From Prinia subflava (Eukaryota; Chordata; Aves; Passeriformes; Cisticolidae): DNA of 64,000 nucleotides. This document shows, one piece after another, positions 35,176-47,100 of the stretch. A program made the translations under genes and the position numbers. Position 1 is the stretch's first letter. Each line of letters starts with the position of its first letter. The notes beneath the pieces were generated by a model. It saw only the letters and a program-made list of their open reading frames with translations. It did not search any database and was not told the origin of the DNA. The stretch spans positions 69,306,322-69,370,321 of the forward strand of contig NC_086250.1 in the NCBI RefSeq assembly GCF_021018805.1, read 5' to 3'.

Positions 35176-35408
35176 CAGAGATTTAGATTAGATATTAGGA
35201 AGAAATTCTTTATTGTGAGAGTGGTGTGGCACTGGAACAAGTTTTCCAAAGGAGCTGTGGCTGCTCAATCCTTGGAAGCATCAAAGGCTGGTTTGGGGCT
35301 TTGAGATGCCTGGTCTAGTGCAAGGTGTTCCCATCCACGGTCTGGGGGTAGGAAAGAGGTGATCTTTAAGGTCCCTTCCAACCCAAACCATTCTGGGCTT
35401 CTATGATT
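35176..35408 (+). mobile_element. CR1 LINE 3'-end fragment
   Basis: The segment runs from TTAGATTAGATATTAGGAAG through GAGCTGTGGCTGCTCAATCC, CCTGGTCTAGTGCAAGGTGT and GATCTTTAAGGTCCCTTCC to ACCATTCTGGGCTTCTATGA. The copy has an 8-base insertion in its terminal repeat and moderate divergence. Confidence 0.92.
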
Positions 35409-38270
35409 CAGTAATTAATACCCTTCTCAGGGAAATGAGAGCTTGGCTTGTGCCTCAGCAGGGACTGAACACACATTTAGAAGTGGTCTAAGCACTGCAC
35501 AGCAGTGAAATTTGACTTGTGGACGTGGTTAATGAAAGGGAACATGCTTATCCCACTGCACCTGTAGGCCTGGCAGTGGGAAGTGAATAAACTCTCTGTT
35601 TCCTAAATCCTAGAGAAGCCATATTTACCCTTATTCATCTTCCACTGCATCAACACTGGGGATACTCCTTGTGTTTTGTCAAGCAAGGACAGATTTGGGA
35701 CCATGACTGGATGGAACAGTGAGAAATCAATAATCCTCAGGTTTAGAAATAATGGAATACAAAGCAAAAACTTCATGTTTCATAATGTTTTAGTGAAGGC
35801 AACTACCCAGATCACATTCTGTGGCAGGATTTCATAAAATACATACAGAATTTTTATGTTGCATATTGAAGTCAAACAGCTTAATGCAGTCTCAAAAAGT
35901 CCTCATGTGTTTAAGTAGTAGGGGAATAGAGTATTATAAAATTATAATAGATAAAGCTATACTTAGGCCAGGATCTGTAGGAGACAGTAACAGAAAATAG
36001 ACCAATTTCATTAGAAATCTATTGTGGTTCCCATTTATGTTGCTGTAGACACTCTGAGCACAAGTGGAAATAAAAATGAGCTGCTGGTTTGAAAACAGAG
36101 AAGACTGAAGGCAGTTTGTTTAAAGCTTCTACGTCATTGTGAATTAACACTGTAGAGGGCTAAATGTAGATGCAGTTGCAGGACAGATGCAGGGGAAGAA
36201 GCTTCCAGCCAATGTAAAGCAACAAGCATTCTGGAAAATGAGCTTCCAAAACTGTTCCCTGCTGCTGTGGGCTGAGTTAAACTGATATGCAGTAGGAGAG
36301 GACGTTGTATTTCTCCTGGAAAATGAGAAGCACATGGGAAATAAAATTGTTAGAGTTTTTGCTTGGAATTGAAAATTGTTGAAGGCTGAATTCTTTAATG
36401 TAGGGGGTTTATCAACAGAAGCAGAATCTGTGGTTTCTATCTGAGCAGCAGTGAGGTCTGCAGAAGGTACTTCCTGCTGATGAAATTATATATCTAGAGA
36501 TTTCAGTCCAGATTTTGTACTCAGGAAGCCCTTGAAAATTTGTTTGCTGCTGTCGAGCTGTGGGAATTAATAGATTTAAAATTAACTACTGACACATTTT
36601 TGAGGCAGTCCAAACCTGTCGCTGCAAAGATCCTGGGATGGAGAAGTGTCCCTCTGTGTCACAGTGGGCAGGAGAATGGGCAGTGCTACAAGCAGCAGCT
36701 GACCAAGCTGTTTTCCCTAGGCTGGAAAGCAATTTACATTCCAAGATGGCACAGCCCCCTCTGTACCACCATATCCTTACCCCCTAAGGAGATAGTCACG
36801 GACAGCTAGCTACTGTGGGCACAGTTTTCCAACATCTCTCTTAATTTTCAATGTCTATGCCAGTGAGGAGTCTCAAAAACATCCAATTATCGGATTCTGG
36901 GGACCAAAACCAAATCATTCCCTTTTGCAAAGGCTTAGCAGCAACATTGAGTAAAGAAGGAGCCCCAAATCACACATTCTGAAAAAAAAAGTCCAAATTT
37001 CTCCTTTTAGGGCTTTCTTCATGCAGATGAGGAATGTTATGCTGCTGTTACTTGAAGGCCAAATTCTTACAAGTAATTTAATTCTTACAAGTAACTTAAT
37101 GCCTATATTTACATATAGGCATCAACTGCCTCCTTTTCACCTCTGTACAAGGAAGGGGAAGATTTAGATACAATGGGAAGGAATGTAAACAGAACTAAAT
37201 CAGCAGTGCTAAAATTAATGATGAACTTGAAGAAATAGTTGTGGGAATAAAAGCAGTAAAAGCGTTTAAAACCATCAGAATACAACAACGTGAACATCAG
37301 CTGTGATCCTGCAGTCTGATGTGGACAGCTATTTCCAGTGCCCATCATCTCTATGGAGAGTGGCAAAAATGTTTCACTTCTCCCTATGCTTCTAACTGGG
37401 GTCTGAGGACCAGAAATTACTATGAGAAGCTTGAAAAGAGAAGATCTGACAGGGGAAAAAAGATCCAGAGAAAGCGTGACTCCTGAGAATCAAAAAGCAG
37501 CTCCCCCTCCTTCATGGGTGGCATAAAGCAGCATGAGAAACATGAAGGAAACACTTTTGAAAATGTAATCCTAATGCTGGGTGGAATTTTTCAGTTCCTA
37601 AAATAGCCTGAGTAGTTACAAGTGCAGGTAGGAGTTTCTGCTTCCAGGAAATTGCTTTGCCTTTCTGAATAGCACAAATGTTTCTCCAACAAGAAGGCCT
37701 ATGAAGAAGTAGAGTCCTCCTTTAGGGCATGTTTCTGTCCTGAGGAAATCAATGAGAGCGTTGCTATTAACTGTTTTGGGAGCAGGATATGGCCCATAAT
37801 CTGATTAACAGATGCTTTGAGCCTGTGTAGACTGAGTTTTCAAAGACATACACAGATAAAAGACTTTTACTTTCATGTCACACTTATCTTTCTTTGTTGT
37901 AGCGTAAAAGTCTGTAAAATGTTACCTTACTCTTAACTCATAATACAGCTGTTTTACTTATGCTCAAAATATTTCATCCTGCCAGGGCCATCATGGTGGA
38001 TAATCTAATTATATAGTTAATTCCACACATGCATTGTGGCCTTCAGGGAAATGACAATTTGGGACTAGATGTTTCACTTCAAGCATGGCTAAGTGCTGAC
38101 AGAGAAGTGGAGCAGCAACATCCCTCCCGAGCAGCAACAATATCTGCCTGACACTTTTGCTATTCTGTTGAGATTTAGGCAATTTGCTGAGAAGGGAAGG
38201 CCGTGGTTTATCTCTTTGGGCTGAAGAGAGTGAAATCCTTGGTGGGGAGATGGGCAGTCCTCATAATTGG
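35409..38270. other. unique DNA, no gene recognised
   Basis: An 89-codon plus-strand frame (36540-36809) and an 85-codon minus-strand frame (37109-37366) have no recognisable domain or splice context. I see no repeat family. Confidence 0.45.
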
Positions 38271-38776
38271 GTTTGCCTGGTCAGATTTTCATAGCAGGGG
38301 GCTACAAGGGTGGCTGCTGTGAGAAGCTGCTGAAAGTTTCCTCCACGGCCAGCAGAGACAATTCCAAACAGCTCCAAGACTGGGCTGGCCAAGGCTGGGC
38401 CAGTCAGCAATGGTGGTAACACTGCTGTAATGACATCTTTAGAAAGGAATAAAAGAGTAATTGTGCAGAGGTAACTGCGGCCGGAGGTGAGAGGAACAGC
38501 TCTGCAGACACAGAGGGAGAAGGAGAGGCAGGAGATGCTCCAGGCACTGGAGCTGAAGCTCCCCTGCAGCCCCTGGTGCAGCCCACGGTGAGGCAGCTGT
38601 GCCCTGCAGGACCTGGGGGTCCATGGGGAGCAGAGATCCACCTGCAGCCCATGGAGGAGCCCACACCAGAGCAGGGGGATGCCCAAAGGAGGCTGTGACC
38701 CTGTGGGAAGGCAGTGCTGGAGCAGGGTCCTGGTAGGGACCTGTGGACCCATGGAGAGAGGAGCCCCATCTGAAGC
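38271..38776 (+). mobile_element. LTR-type dispersed repeat fragment
   Basis: This GC-richer block has the layout of a widespread avian LTR-type repeat. It contains ATAGCAGGGGGCTACA, GTGAGAAGCTGCTGAAAG, GCCAAGGCTGGGCCAGTCAGC and AACTGCGGCCGGAGG, then reiterated CTGCAGCCC and GGAGCAG units (for example GGATGCCCAAAGGAGGCTGTG). The overlapping minus-strand frames of up to 163 codons here are shadows of the repeat. Both ends look truncated and I saw no target duplication. The family assignment is from pattern memory only. Confidence 0.55.
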
Positions 38777-39569
38777 AGATTTCCTCAGTGCTCTTTAAAA
38801 GTTGTTTCTCCTTCTGTGAAAGAAGCTGAAGGTATGGAGAGAGGAACAAACTCTGAGTTTCCTTGTGTTGAGGTTTAGCCTCTTCTTCCCAGTTGCCAAG
38901 AAGGTATGTCAAAGGGTCCAGCTTACCCAGCAGTGCATTAAAAAGTCCTTTCCAAACCTTAAAAATGTGAGCCTCATTTCTTTAGAGCTGAAGTTTTTCT
39001 CTCTATTGGATAAAATTGATTTTGCTCAGAAATCATGCTTCTTACCTTTATATCTAAACCCATCAGGACTCAGACCTCAGCTCTCCCCTTGCAGGTGCTG
39101 TGAGTTTTTCTTCTCTCTCCTGACACTCATGGTCTTGTTCACAGTCCATCAGGTTTGGATCTCAGTCACAGAGCATCTACACTACACCTAGAAATATGTA
39201 GAAATAAAAAAAATCAGGCAACTTGGTGTGTGCCAGAAATAAAATTGAACTTTCAACCTGGAGGTTGACAAATTCCATTTACTCTGAATTTACTGCTTTG
39301 TGGCACTGTGAGGTTGGAATAAGGACTTCTTCTTTTCATTGGAAAGGTGGGTTGAGATTGTTCTAAAGTGAAGGTGAAATATGTCTTTTTTAAGTGGCCA
39401 ACATGACCTTAAGTGGTTTTGTTGACAGCTGGCACCCACCCTAACCCCTGCAAAACCCCTCTACAGATTTTTTTTTCCCTTTCTGTTTCCCAAAAAATCC
39501 ACATACACTTCAAAGTGCAGCAGGGCTCACTCCCAACAAGAGGAGTACAAGAGAGAAAAGCCTCAATCT
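38777..39569. other. unique DNA, no gene recognised
   Basis: A 108-codon plus-strand frame (38865-39191) has no recognisable domain. A pyrimidine-rich tract lies near 39465-39490. Confidence 0.45.
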
Positions 39570-39802
39570 GCACCAGGTTTAGAGATTGGATATTAGGCAA
39601 AATTACTTCACTGAAAGGGTCTTCAGGCATTGGAACAGGCTGCTCAGGACAGCGATGGAGTCACCATCCCTGGAAGTGTTAAAAAATCATATAGATATTG
39701 TGTTTAGAAATGGTTTAATGGTGGGCTTGGCATTGCTGGGTTAATGGTTGGACTGGATGACCTTAGAGGGCTTTTCCAACCTTAATTGTTCCATGATTCT
39801 AA
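39570..39802 (+). mobile_element. CR1 LINE 3'-end fragment, different subfamily
   Basis: The order is GATTGGATATTAGGCAAA, TTCACTGAAAGGGTCTTCAG, GGAACAGGCTGCTCAGGACA, ACCATCCCTGGAAGTGTT, GGACTGGATGACCTTAGAGG and CCAACCTTAATTGTTCCATG. The wording differs from the copies at 9252 and 21113, so it belongs to another, probably older, CR1 subfamily. Confidence 0.9.
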
Positions 39803-42162
39803 AAAACAGCATAGAAAGGGTTGTTACTGCTCCAAGGGCTGTTGCAAACTACAGCTGACGCTCCACCATAGGAACAGCTCCAGGTTTACCCATGAGTAAT
39901 TGCAGAGGATGCTGAGGCTTCACAAACATGTATGTAATTCAGATGTGTCTCCAATGTTTAGATTGAAGTTCACTGGTGTTGTTCCTGTGCAATTTCCTGT
40001 CCATTTTCAAAACCAACACACCTGATAGATCATATCATTTATCCTTGGTTCTGCTACAACAGTGGGCAAAAAAACCCTGTGTATAATCCCTTGCTGATCA
40101 CAGGGGCTTGAGTTCTTTAAAATCAATGTTGAGATGTTTGTTGCCAGTGATGTTAGAAAATTCAATTACCTGCAGCAGTGTGGAGACTGGTGTACATCTC
40201 CATGCAGCCATTCAGGCAGATGGAATGAAAGGAGTCTGTATTCCCAAATCCCAAACTGCCAACCTAAAATATCCCTAACAGGAGGAGTCACTCAGCCTCA
40301 CCTCACTTATTTTGGTTTGAGTTGTCCAGGCTCTTAAGGCTGCATGTGCACTGGACTTCTTTTCTTCTGGGAAGGCAGGGTGGAAGTGTCTAGACAGCTT
40401 CACAGTCTACAGGGAGCTGCTCCTATTCCTGGGTCTCATGGAGAGGCCAGACCGTCAGGCATCATCAGAGCATTCCTGACAGGAATCAACAGGCTCAAAA
40501 GCCCTGGAAGAAGCACTGCTGACTATTGTTTTGTGACTTGCAGAGTCACCTGGGCATTTACACCACAACCTTTAGGCTACATCACTTGTCTAAGCACTGG
40601 AAAATTTAAGTGTTCATTTCCTAATTCAGCTTGTTGCTACTTCCATCTCCTAGAAAATTTGTCTGTAGTACCCAGACCAGAAGATATTGGTCAAAGGAGC
40701 TCTCTGCCCTTCCTCCTGATGTTGAGCAACACCTGCAAGAGCAAGGTCAAGCTGAAAAGAAGTCTTGATCTTAGTACAAGGCTCATGGCATTCACCTGGG
40801 AGAAACATGCTGGGTCCTGTTCCAAAGTCTCTTTCCAGTATCATCCGTGACACTTAGCACTGATGGTCATTTGCTTGAAGACAAAAATATTCCAGTATGC
40901 ATGAAGCAGCTATCAGGAGTCCCAAATATTTCTCAGAGTGCTGTAATTATTGCGCTAGAAATTTAGGTTCTTCCTGGTCTATCCTTTATTTCAGTTCCTT
41001 TCTCCCACACTTCAATTTTTTCCCTCTCCATCTCTCTGCACAGTCTAACCCACACCTCCTCCACAGGATAGGAGGCTACTTTCTCACAAAAAGAAATGCA
41101 CAAAAAAACTTGAATGACTTCAGGAAGGGAGGGGACTTTTCTTTGCATAAGGTGGTACATAACTACCTTGGGCATCTTTAATGTAGACTTCTGCATCTGG
41201 GCCAGTTTCCTCAAGCTCTGTTAACAAACACAGGAGTTATAGGTGGTTTAGGTTTGCAGCTTCTTTTGGATGTGAAATATTGTGCCCAAATGCTTCCTTT
41301 ATTTTTTCAACTTGACAATAGAGGCAGCTGAGGGAGACTGGCTCATGTGTGGAGTTGAACACTGCTGATATTTAAACCTTGGTGCATCTCACCCTTCACA
41401 TTTTGCAGGACCTTATTAAATAGAGCTATTTGCAATGACCCAAGACAATCAATCCATGTGCCTCTGAACTGAGGAAAAATTGGATTCAAGAAGAGATCAC
41501 ACTTTGTACTGATGTAATTTCTAGTCTTTTGATGTATTTTCTCATTTTCTTCTAGGAAGTCTAGTCAAGACACCCCTGTTGCTGTTTGTGCTGGTGAGAG
41601 ACTAAGGCATGATTGTGATTGATGACTCTCTTCCCCAAAGAAACAGAATTGCATCTGCTGAACTCCTGCTCAGAGGAGGACAGAGCTCATAACTGGCTGA
41701 AAGCCTCCTCAGGAATGCTGACACATGCTACACTAATTCACAAGAATGTGAAAGCAATCTCCTGGACATGACAATTCAGTGACTGGCTGCAGTTAGCAAG
41801 TGATTGGGAATGTGATCTAAAACTTCAACCTCTCATTTATCTCTGGCTAAGTGTTGACAAAACACTTTTCAGGCTGTGAAATGCAGACATGTTGCAGAGG
41901 CATCTGGGCAGGAATTTCTTGGCTTTAGCCCCTGGACAACCTTGCAGTTAAATAGTTAAACAAAGTTAGTCAGAGAAATTAATAGCATTAATTATTTTGG
42001 CCATGTGTGTCTGTGTGCTTGTGTGCACAGAAAAAGATAAATATGGATTTTAATCTGATAGTCTTATGTCAATTTAGCTACATATACCACAGTCTGGAGT
42101 TTCTGGTGACTTTGCTTTCACCCAAAGCCACTCTGCCAACAATTGGTTCTGTGGCCATCGAG
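39803..42162. other. unique DNA, no gene recognised
   Basis: A 168-codon plus-strand frame (40344-40850) overlaps minus-strand frames and has no recognisable domain. A possible 38-bp microexon at 41556-41593 lies between TCATTTTCTTCTAG and GTGAGAGA but is too short to judge. Confidence 0.4.
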
Positions 42163-42415
42163 GCGTCAAAGAAATAGAGAATCGTGGAATTGTTTAGGTT
42201 GAAAATCATCAATCCAGTTGTTAACTCAGCACTGCCAGGTTTGCCACTAAACCACATCCCTAAGCACCACATCCTGATGTTTCATGAACACTTCAAGGGA
42301 TGGTGATTCCAACACTTCCCTGGTCAGCCTGTTCAAGTGCTGGACCACTCTTTCAGTAAAGAAATTGTTCCTAATCTCCAGCCTAAATTTTCCCTGGTTG
42401 TAAAAGATCCTCTGG
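42163..42415 (-). mobile_element. CR1 LINE 3'-end fragment
   Basis: Reversed CR1: GAATCGTGGAATTGTTTAGG, GTTGAAAATCATCAATCCAG, CACTTCAAGGGATGGTGATTC, CCTGGTCAGCCTGTTCAAGTG and TCAGTAAAGAAATTGTTCCT. It extends further into the element than most copies in the window. Confidence 0.92.
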
Positions 42416-44593
42416 AAAAGTTAACACAGGTTTACTGTGTAACAGTAAAACATCTCATCACTTCTGTGATAAACAAAGATGGAACTGCTGGCATGAGGTA
42501 GGAGAAGGTCAAGTGCCTCTCAGCATCCCCCATGAAGGTTTCAGTCCAGGTTGTGAACACTCCTAGCACATCCCTGCTGAGGCTGCACCCGGGCAGGAGG
42601 TGAGACCAGGGGATCCTGCAGCCAAACCACTTCATCTTCTTGTTCACCAGCCTTTAAACAGGTCACTGCTTGGCAATCTGCATTTTCAGCAGTGCTCAGG
42701 GACAAATTTTTGAGGTTCACAAGTTGGGCTGTGTTTATGAGACTGCTCCGTAGTTCACCCAAGATTTAAGAGTTGGTTGCTACTTTATTTTACTTCCATG
42801 TAAAAAAAAAGAGTGAAGAATCAGTTCCTTCAGGGAAGGATATAATTTTGAATGGAAAAAATGCTGCAGACCATTAATTTCTAAGAATAAAACATGAGTT
42901 CATTACTATTATATCTTTCACAGAAATCTACCAGGAATTGTGTTTGGTTTGGGTTTTTTTGATGGTAAAATCAACAGTTTAAAATGGAGAAATAAATATA
43001 ACGAATTCAGGAAATAAAATTTACTCAGAATCTTAAAACTTCTTCCAAATGTATATTTGCACACAGAAAACCTGGCAAAATTATTTTGGCACATTATTAT
43101 GACCCAAAACACAGTCACTTCAATCCAATGGAGAAGGACAGTGATGTCATATTAAATATATTTTTTCACTATTTCAGGTCCATAGGTTCTCTCTCCATAT
43201 CATCGCTGGGTTTTCTTTTTCCCCTTTCTTCTTCCTTACATTTTCCCATATTTTGGCAGGATAGCCCAAGGCCTGTTCTCACCAGTGCCAGGTTGTTATT
43301 CCTATTTGCACAGGAGAGGAGCTAATCCTGCAGAGCTTCTTGATACAAAATTAGAATGAAAGCTCTGTGCTAATCATTTCCTTCATGAGCAGACCTTTAG
43401 CTCCACATGGGATATTTGTATTTTTCCATTCAAGGATGTAAAATAGTTTTGAAGGCTGGACCTTTAAGACCAGTTGGGTATCTAATCTGATAGATAGAAG
43501 AGCTGTAGTCCCCCACCGAATCTTCCCCTCAAATTCAACTTGAATTTAACTGTTAGCAATTTACAATTAATTCCCTATCTTGAACTGGTTTTGATTAAAC
43601 AAAATAAACCTCTCTAAAGGCAGAAGAACATATTGAGGTAAATGGTAAATATGCCCTTCAACTCTTCTTCTGATGACAATAAAACAAAGGTTTCAAATAA
43701 AACTTACTGAAAACTCATTTATAACACAGTTCTTTCTATAAAAATGAAGGGTATGTGAGTCGTTCATGTGCAACTTGTTTCCTTTCTATAGGTTCTTATT
43801 CCAAATGTCAGAATTTATTGGCATTTCAGTTATGCAGGAAAAGGCTACTTTTGAATGGAGATGTTGGCTGTGGATGCAACTTACTGACATTGGAACAAAC
43901 TGCTTGGGGTATGACGTTTGGATGGAAGATGCACAAAAATGAATGAAAATAAAAGATCAAACCCTGATCTTTGCAAAACACTGCACTGGCAGACTGTCTG
44001 TAGCATAAAATGGCACAAAACCTGTCCATCAGTTATAACTTTGGGTGATTCTCACCTCAAAGCAGATTTTCCTGAAAAAATGTCAGAAAAATTCCAGTGG
44101 TGTGAATTTTAAAGCATTGAGGTTTGATTTTTGAGGGAAGTGGTTCAAATTTGACCTCATTTTTCATGTGAGAGTCAGGCCACTATCTCAGCCAGTGGCA
44201 AAACAAGACAGTGCTATTATGCAACTTTGTGTAGGGTTATAGAATAATTCAACTGGCAATGATCTAGTCCAACATGCCGGTTGAAGTAGGGAGCAGGGCC
44301 AGCTCTGACCCTCCTTTATCTGTATCATTTCCAAGTCCTGAAAGCAGACAAATCACCAAACCATTTCACTATAAACTTTCCTATTTTTTCTGTCCCTATC
44401 TTCAGGTTCATGCCAAATCATGAACTGCACAGGAAAAATATTTGCTTAAGCAAATGGCATAAAAACTTGGTGCCAAAACTTGACACATGCTGAGCAATTC
44501 CTTACAAATTCTGCTGATGTTAATTGGTTATGAAGATCCTTTACAAATCCCTAGCCCACTCTTATTTCAGCTCGTATTTCCTCTGTGATTCTT
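42416..44593. other. mostly unique DNA
   Basis: A probable scrap of reversed CR1 lies at 44238-44290 (TTATAGAATAATTCAACTGG, then GATCTAGTCCAACATG). Small frames of 60-79 codons show no domains. Confidence 0.4.
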
Positions 44594-44812
44594 AATCACA
44601 CAGAATCACAGAATTGGTAAGGTTTGAAGGGGTCATTGTAGGTCATCTACTTCAAATTCCCTGTTCAAGCAGGAGTGCTGCCCTAGAGATGTTATTCAGA
44701 ATTGTGTCCTGGTGCCTGTTGAATACCTCCAGACAAATAGATCTACAACCTCTCTGGGCAAGTGCATCCAAAGGTTTCCTTTCCAGACAAATGTAATAGT
44801 TTCTCACATTAG
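44594..44812 (-). mobile_element. CR1 LINE 3'-end fragment
   Basis: Reversed CR1: ACACAGAATCACAGAATTGG, GGTTTGAAGGGGTCATTGTAG, GTCATCTACTTCAAATTCCC, ACCTCCAGACAAATAGATCT and CAACCTCTCTGGGCAAGTGC. Moderate divergence. Confidence 0.88.
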
Positions 44813-45159
44813 GAGGCTCTGAGATCCTCAGGAAAATCTAATATTTAAAGAATGGGACGGGAAACAGAATCAAAATACTTTGCCCATTGGTCTTGTCTTA
44901 GAACTAAAACCACTGAGTGCACTAGACCCAGACCACAATGCAAAATATAAAAAAACAATCTCAGGTTTGGAAGCTGGGGTTGGAGTCTGGGTTTTTTACA
45001 GCTAAGTGTATTGTTCTCTTTTGTTTTCCAAGTTGTGTGCACTGTCATCTCCAATATCCTTTGATGGCTGAATGAGCTTGTAGGCTGAGCAGTTTGTAGC
45101 TTGGTTTGCTTTTCAAAAGGAATCTCACATGTACACCATGCCAGCTGGTTATTTCCCTT

Positions 45160-45193
<34 letters not shown>

Positions 45194-46097
45194 TAAACAC
45201 AATAGTAATTCAGAGGGGGCTGGTTTGGTTTTTTTGGTACAATATTCTGAAACTATTACAGCCTGTGTGTTATCAACTGCTCAACAATTCTATCCCGTTT
45301 TCCTCCCTCCCAAGGTTATCATCTTGCCATGCTCTGTGCTTTGGATTCAGTCACTGCTGGTGTGCAAGGAAAGCCTGCAGCAACCAAGCAGGGCATTCCT
45401 TCAATCTGTATTTAACAGTTAATTGCAAACCTGTTCCTTGAAGTTCTGCCACAATTCCTTGCTTCGCTGCAGTCTTTGATATCAACCCTACTGCTTTTGG
45501 AAAGATTACAACCTGTGCACTCAGGTTACCCTGGTCAGATGTGCACAAGAACATCGAGTATGAAAATAAAATTGCTCTTTCCAGTGCGTGTGAACCCAAC
45601 AAACCTCTCAATTGCTGTGCTAGATATGCTTCAAACCAGTGCAACCCTGCAGGGCAGGTGCTTTGGGAGAACAGAAATTTGCAACCAGGGAGCTGAATTT
45701 CTGGGTGGGAAGGGAGGGATGAAATGGAGAGGGGACACAGAACGTGGGGTATTTCTCAGAATTCTGTTCACATCAAATAAAGATCTGGCATCCCCCTAGT
45801 AGCTTAACATTGAGTGTTATTCACCTTTCCAGTAATGTCAATCCAGAATGGCACCCTAAAAGTGCATTCAACAGGATTTTAATCCAGATTTATAACTTCT
45901 CTTAGGGAGGAGACATGGCATACACTGAACAGTAAATTAAAATGACACTTTCCAACTAAGTTGATCAAACTAATAACTTATAAACAGTGGGTTAAACCCA
46001 GAGCACAGAGCACACAGAACAAAAAGCTGTCCATCTCTCACAGGAGAGATGTGCTGAAGCAAATAAAGCCTTACATGGCTTGGACTCATACGAATAT
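44813..46097. other. unique DNA with a 30-base T run
   Basis: T30 lies at 45163-45192. Frames of 107-111 codons around it have no domains. No polyadenylation hexamer lies on the minus strand next to the T run, so I do not call it a retroposed tail. Confidence 0.45.
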
Positions 46098-46350
46098 TTT
46101 GGGTGGCAAGGGACTTTTAAAAGTCCCCTATTTCCTCCACCCTGCAAAAATCAGGAACAACTCCCATTAGATCAGATTGCTCAGAGCCTCATCCAGCTGG
46201 CTTTGAGTGTTTGCATGGATGGGTCACCCACCACCTGTCTGGACAACCTGTGCAAATGTCTCAGCCCTCACTGTAAAAACAGTTCTTCCTTATATCTAAT
46301 CTGAATTGAACCTCTTTTACTTTAAACTCCTTGTCCTATCACTACAGACT
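46098..46350 (-). mobile_element. CR1 LINE 3'-end fragment
   Basis: Reversed CR1: GTGGCAAGGGACTTTTAAAAG, GATCAGATTGCTCAGAGCC, GGGTCACCCACCACCTGTCT, GTAAAAACAGTTCTTCCTTA and CTCCTTGTCCTATCACTACA. It covers the 3' end including the CTTGTCCTATC block. Confidence 0.92.
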
Positions 46351-46674
46351 ATGCTCTGTTCCTGTTGCTACATTGTGCTGATATTTGGAGTCCATTTAAA
46401 ATTATTGATCTTTTTTGTGTCAGATTTGTGTAATTTGAATGTCCTCAATACCTCTAGCACTTCCCTAGTATTTTAGTGGAGTCCATGTCAATGTTAATGC
46501 TTTGCCACAAGTGTGTCTGTTGTCTGACATTAGAGATCTGTGCATAAATGCATAAACTAACAGGGTATTGATTTGCTCTTTATTTTGTGGAAAGAAGAGT
46601 TTGAGCAGAGTGGGATCAGGAATTGCTGACTGTATTGGAGGTTTGGAAATATCTTTGGCTCCAGCCAGTCTTAC

Positions 46675-46917
46675 CTGGTTATAGACCAGGATTTGCAGTG
46701 GCTGCAGAGGTCAGTCCATGGTGATTTACTTCTTTTGCAGACTCATCTCTATCTTTGAATGCTGTTTGACTAGGAGGACCTCCTTATAATTTTGCAACTT
46801 CTCCAGGTCCTCCATCTGATGTTGCACCACTCCTTGTTCAGACTGGGAAATCATTTTTCCATCCACACAGTTCACCTCCTGCTCACATGTGCTGGTATGA
46901 TAAAGTCCAGTCATTTT
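46675..46917 (-). pseudogene. coding-like segment with a consensus donor, exon or pseudogene
   Basis: On the minus strand a frame of about 65 codons (ATG at 46914, stop at 46726-46728) encodes a polar, helix-prone peptide. Its core reads EDLEKLQNYKEVLLVKQHSK, with heptad-like spacing typical of coiled coils. It is far less hydrophobic than chance frames nearby. The transcript could continue 51 bases beyond the stop to a consensus donor (AACCAG followed by gtaaga at 46674). An in-frame stop lies just upstream of the ATG and only a weak acceptor (TTATCATACCAG) is available. I do not recognise the protein. It could be a terminal exon, a decayed exon or a fragment of a retrocopy. Confidence 0.28.
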
Positions 46918-46964
46918 TTCATTCTAGGGTAGGAATGCAAAAACCAACTTCAGCCTGGAAATCA

Positions 46965-47100
46965 AGGTCCATGGCAGGGGTTTGGACCTAATGAACCTCC
47001 AGGTCTCTTCTGACCCAAGCCATACTATGATATGATGTGATTTGATGTGATTGTTATATGATAGATGACAGATGATATATGATATATGTATGATATATGA
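46965..47100 (+). mobile_element. CR1 LINE 3' end with degenerate GATAT-type tail
   Basis: The segment begins AAGGTCCATGGCAGGGGTTT, continues AATGAACCTCCAGGTCTC and CCCAAGCCATACTATGATA, then runs into about 75 bases of GATATGAT/GATATAT repeats. CR1 elements end in short octamer repeats. Here that tail seems to have expanded into a microsatellite. Confidence 0.75.

Noticed and set aside
38261..38912. Three overlapping minus-strand frames of 121-163 codons
   Set aside because: They lie antisense over an LTR-type dispersed repeat and reflect its stop-poor composition.
40344..40850. 168-codon plus-strand frame
   Set aside because: Overlapped by an open frame on the other strand, no domain, no protein-like bias.
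41556..41593. 38-bp microexon between CTTCTAG and GTGAGA
   Set aside because: Two frames are open, the segment is too short to judge and no neighbouring exon fits convincingly.
45163..45192. T30 run as the tail of a minus-strand processed gene copy
   Set aside because: No polyadenylation hexamer, no coding remnant and no flanking duplication next to it.
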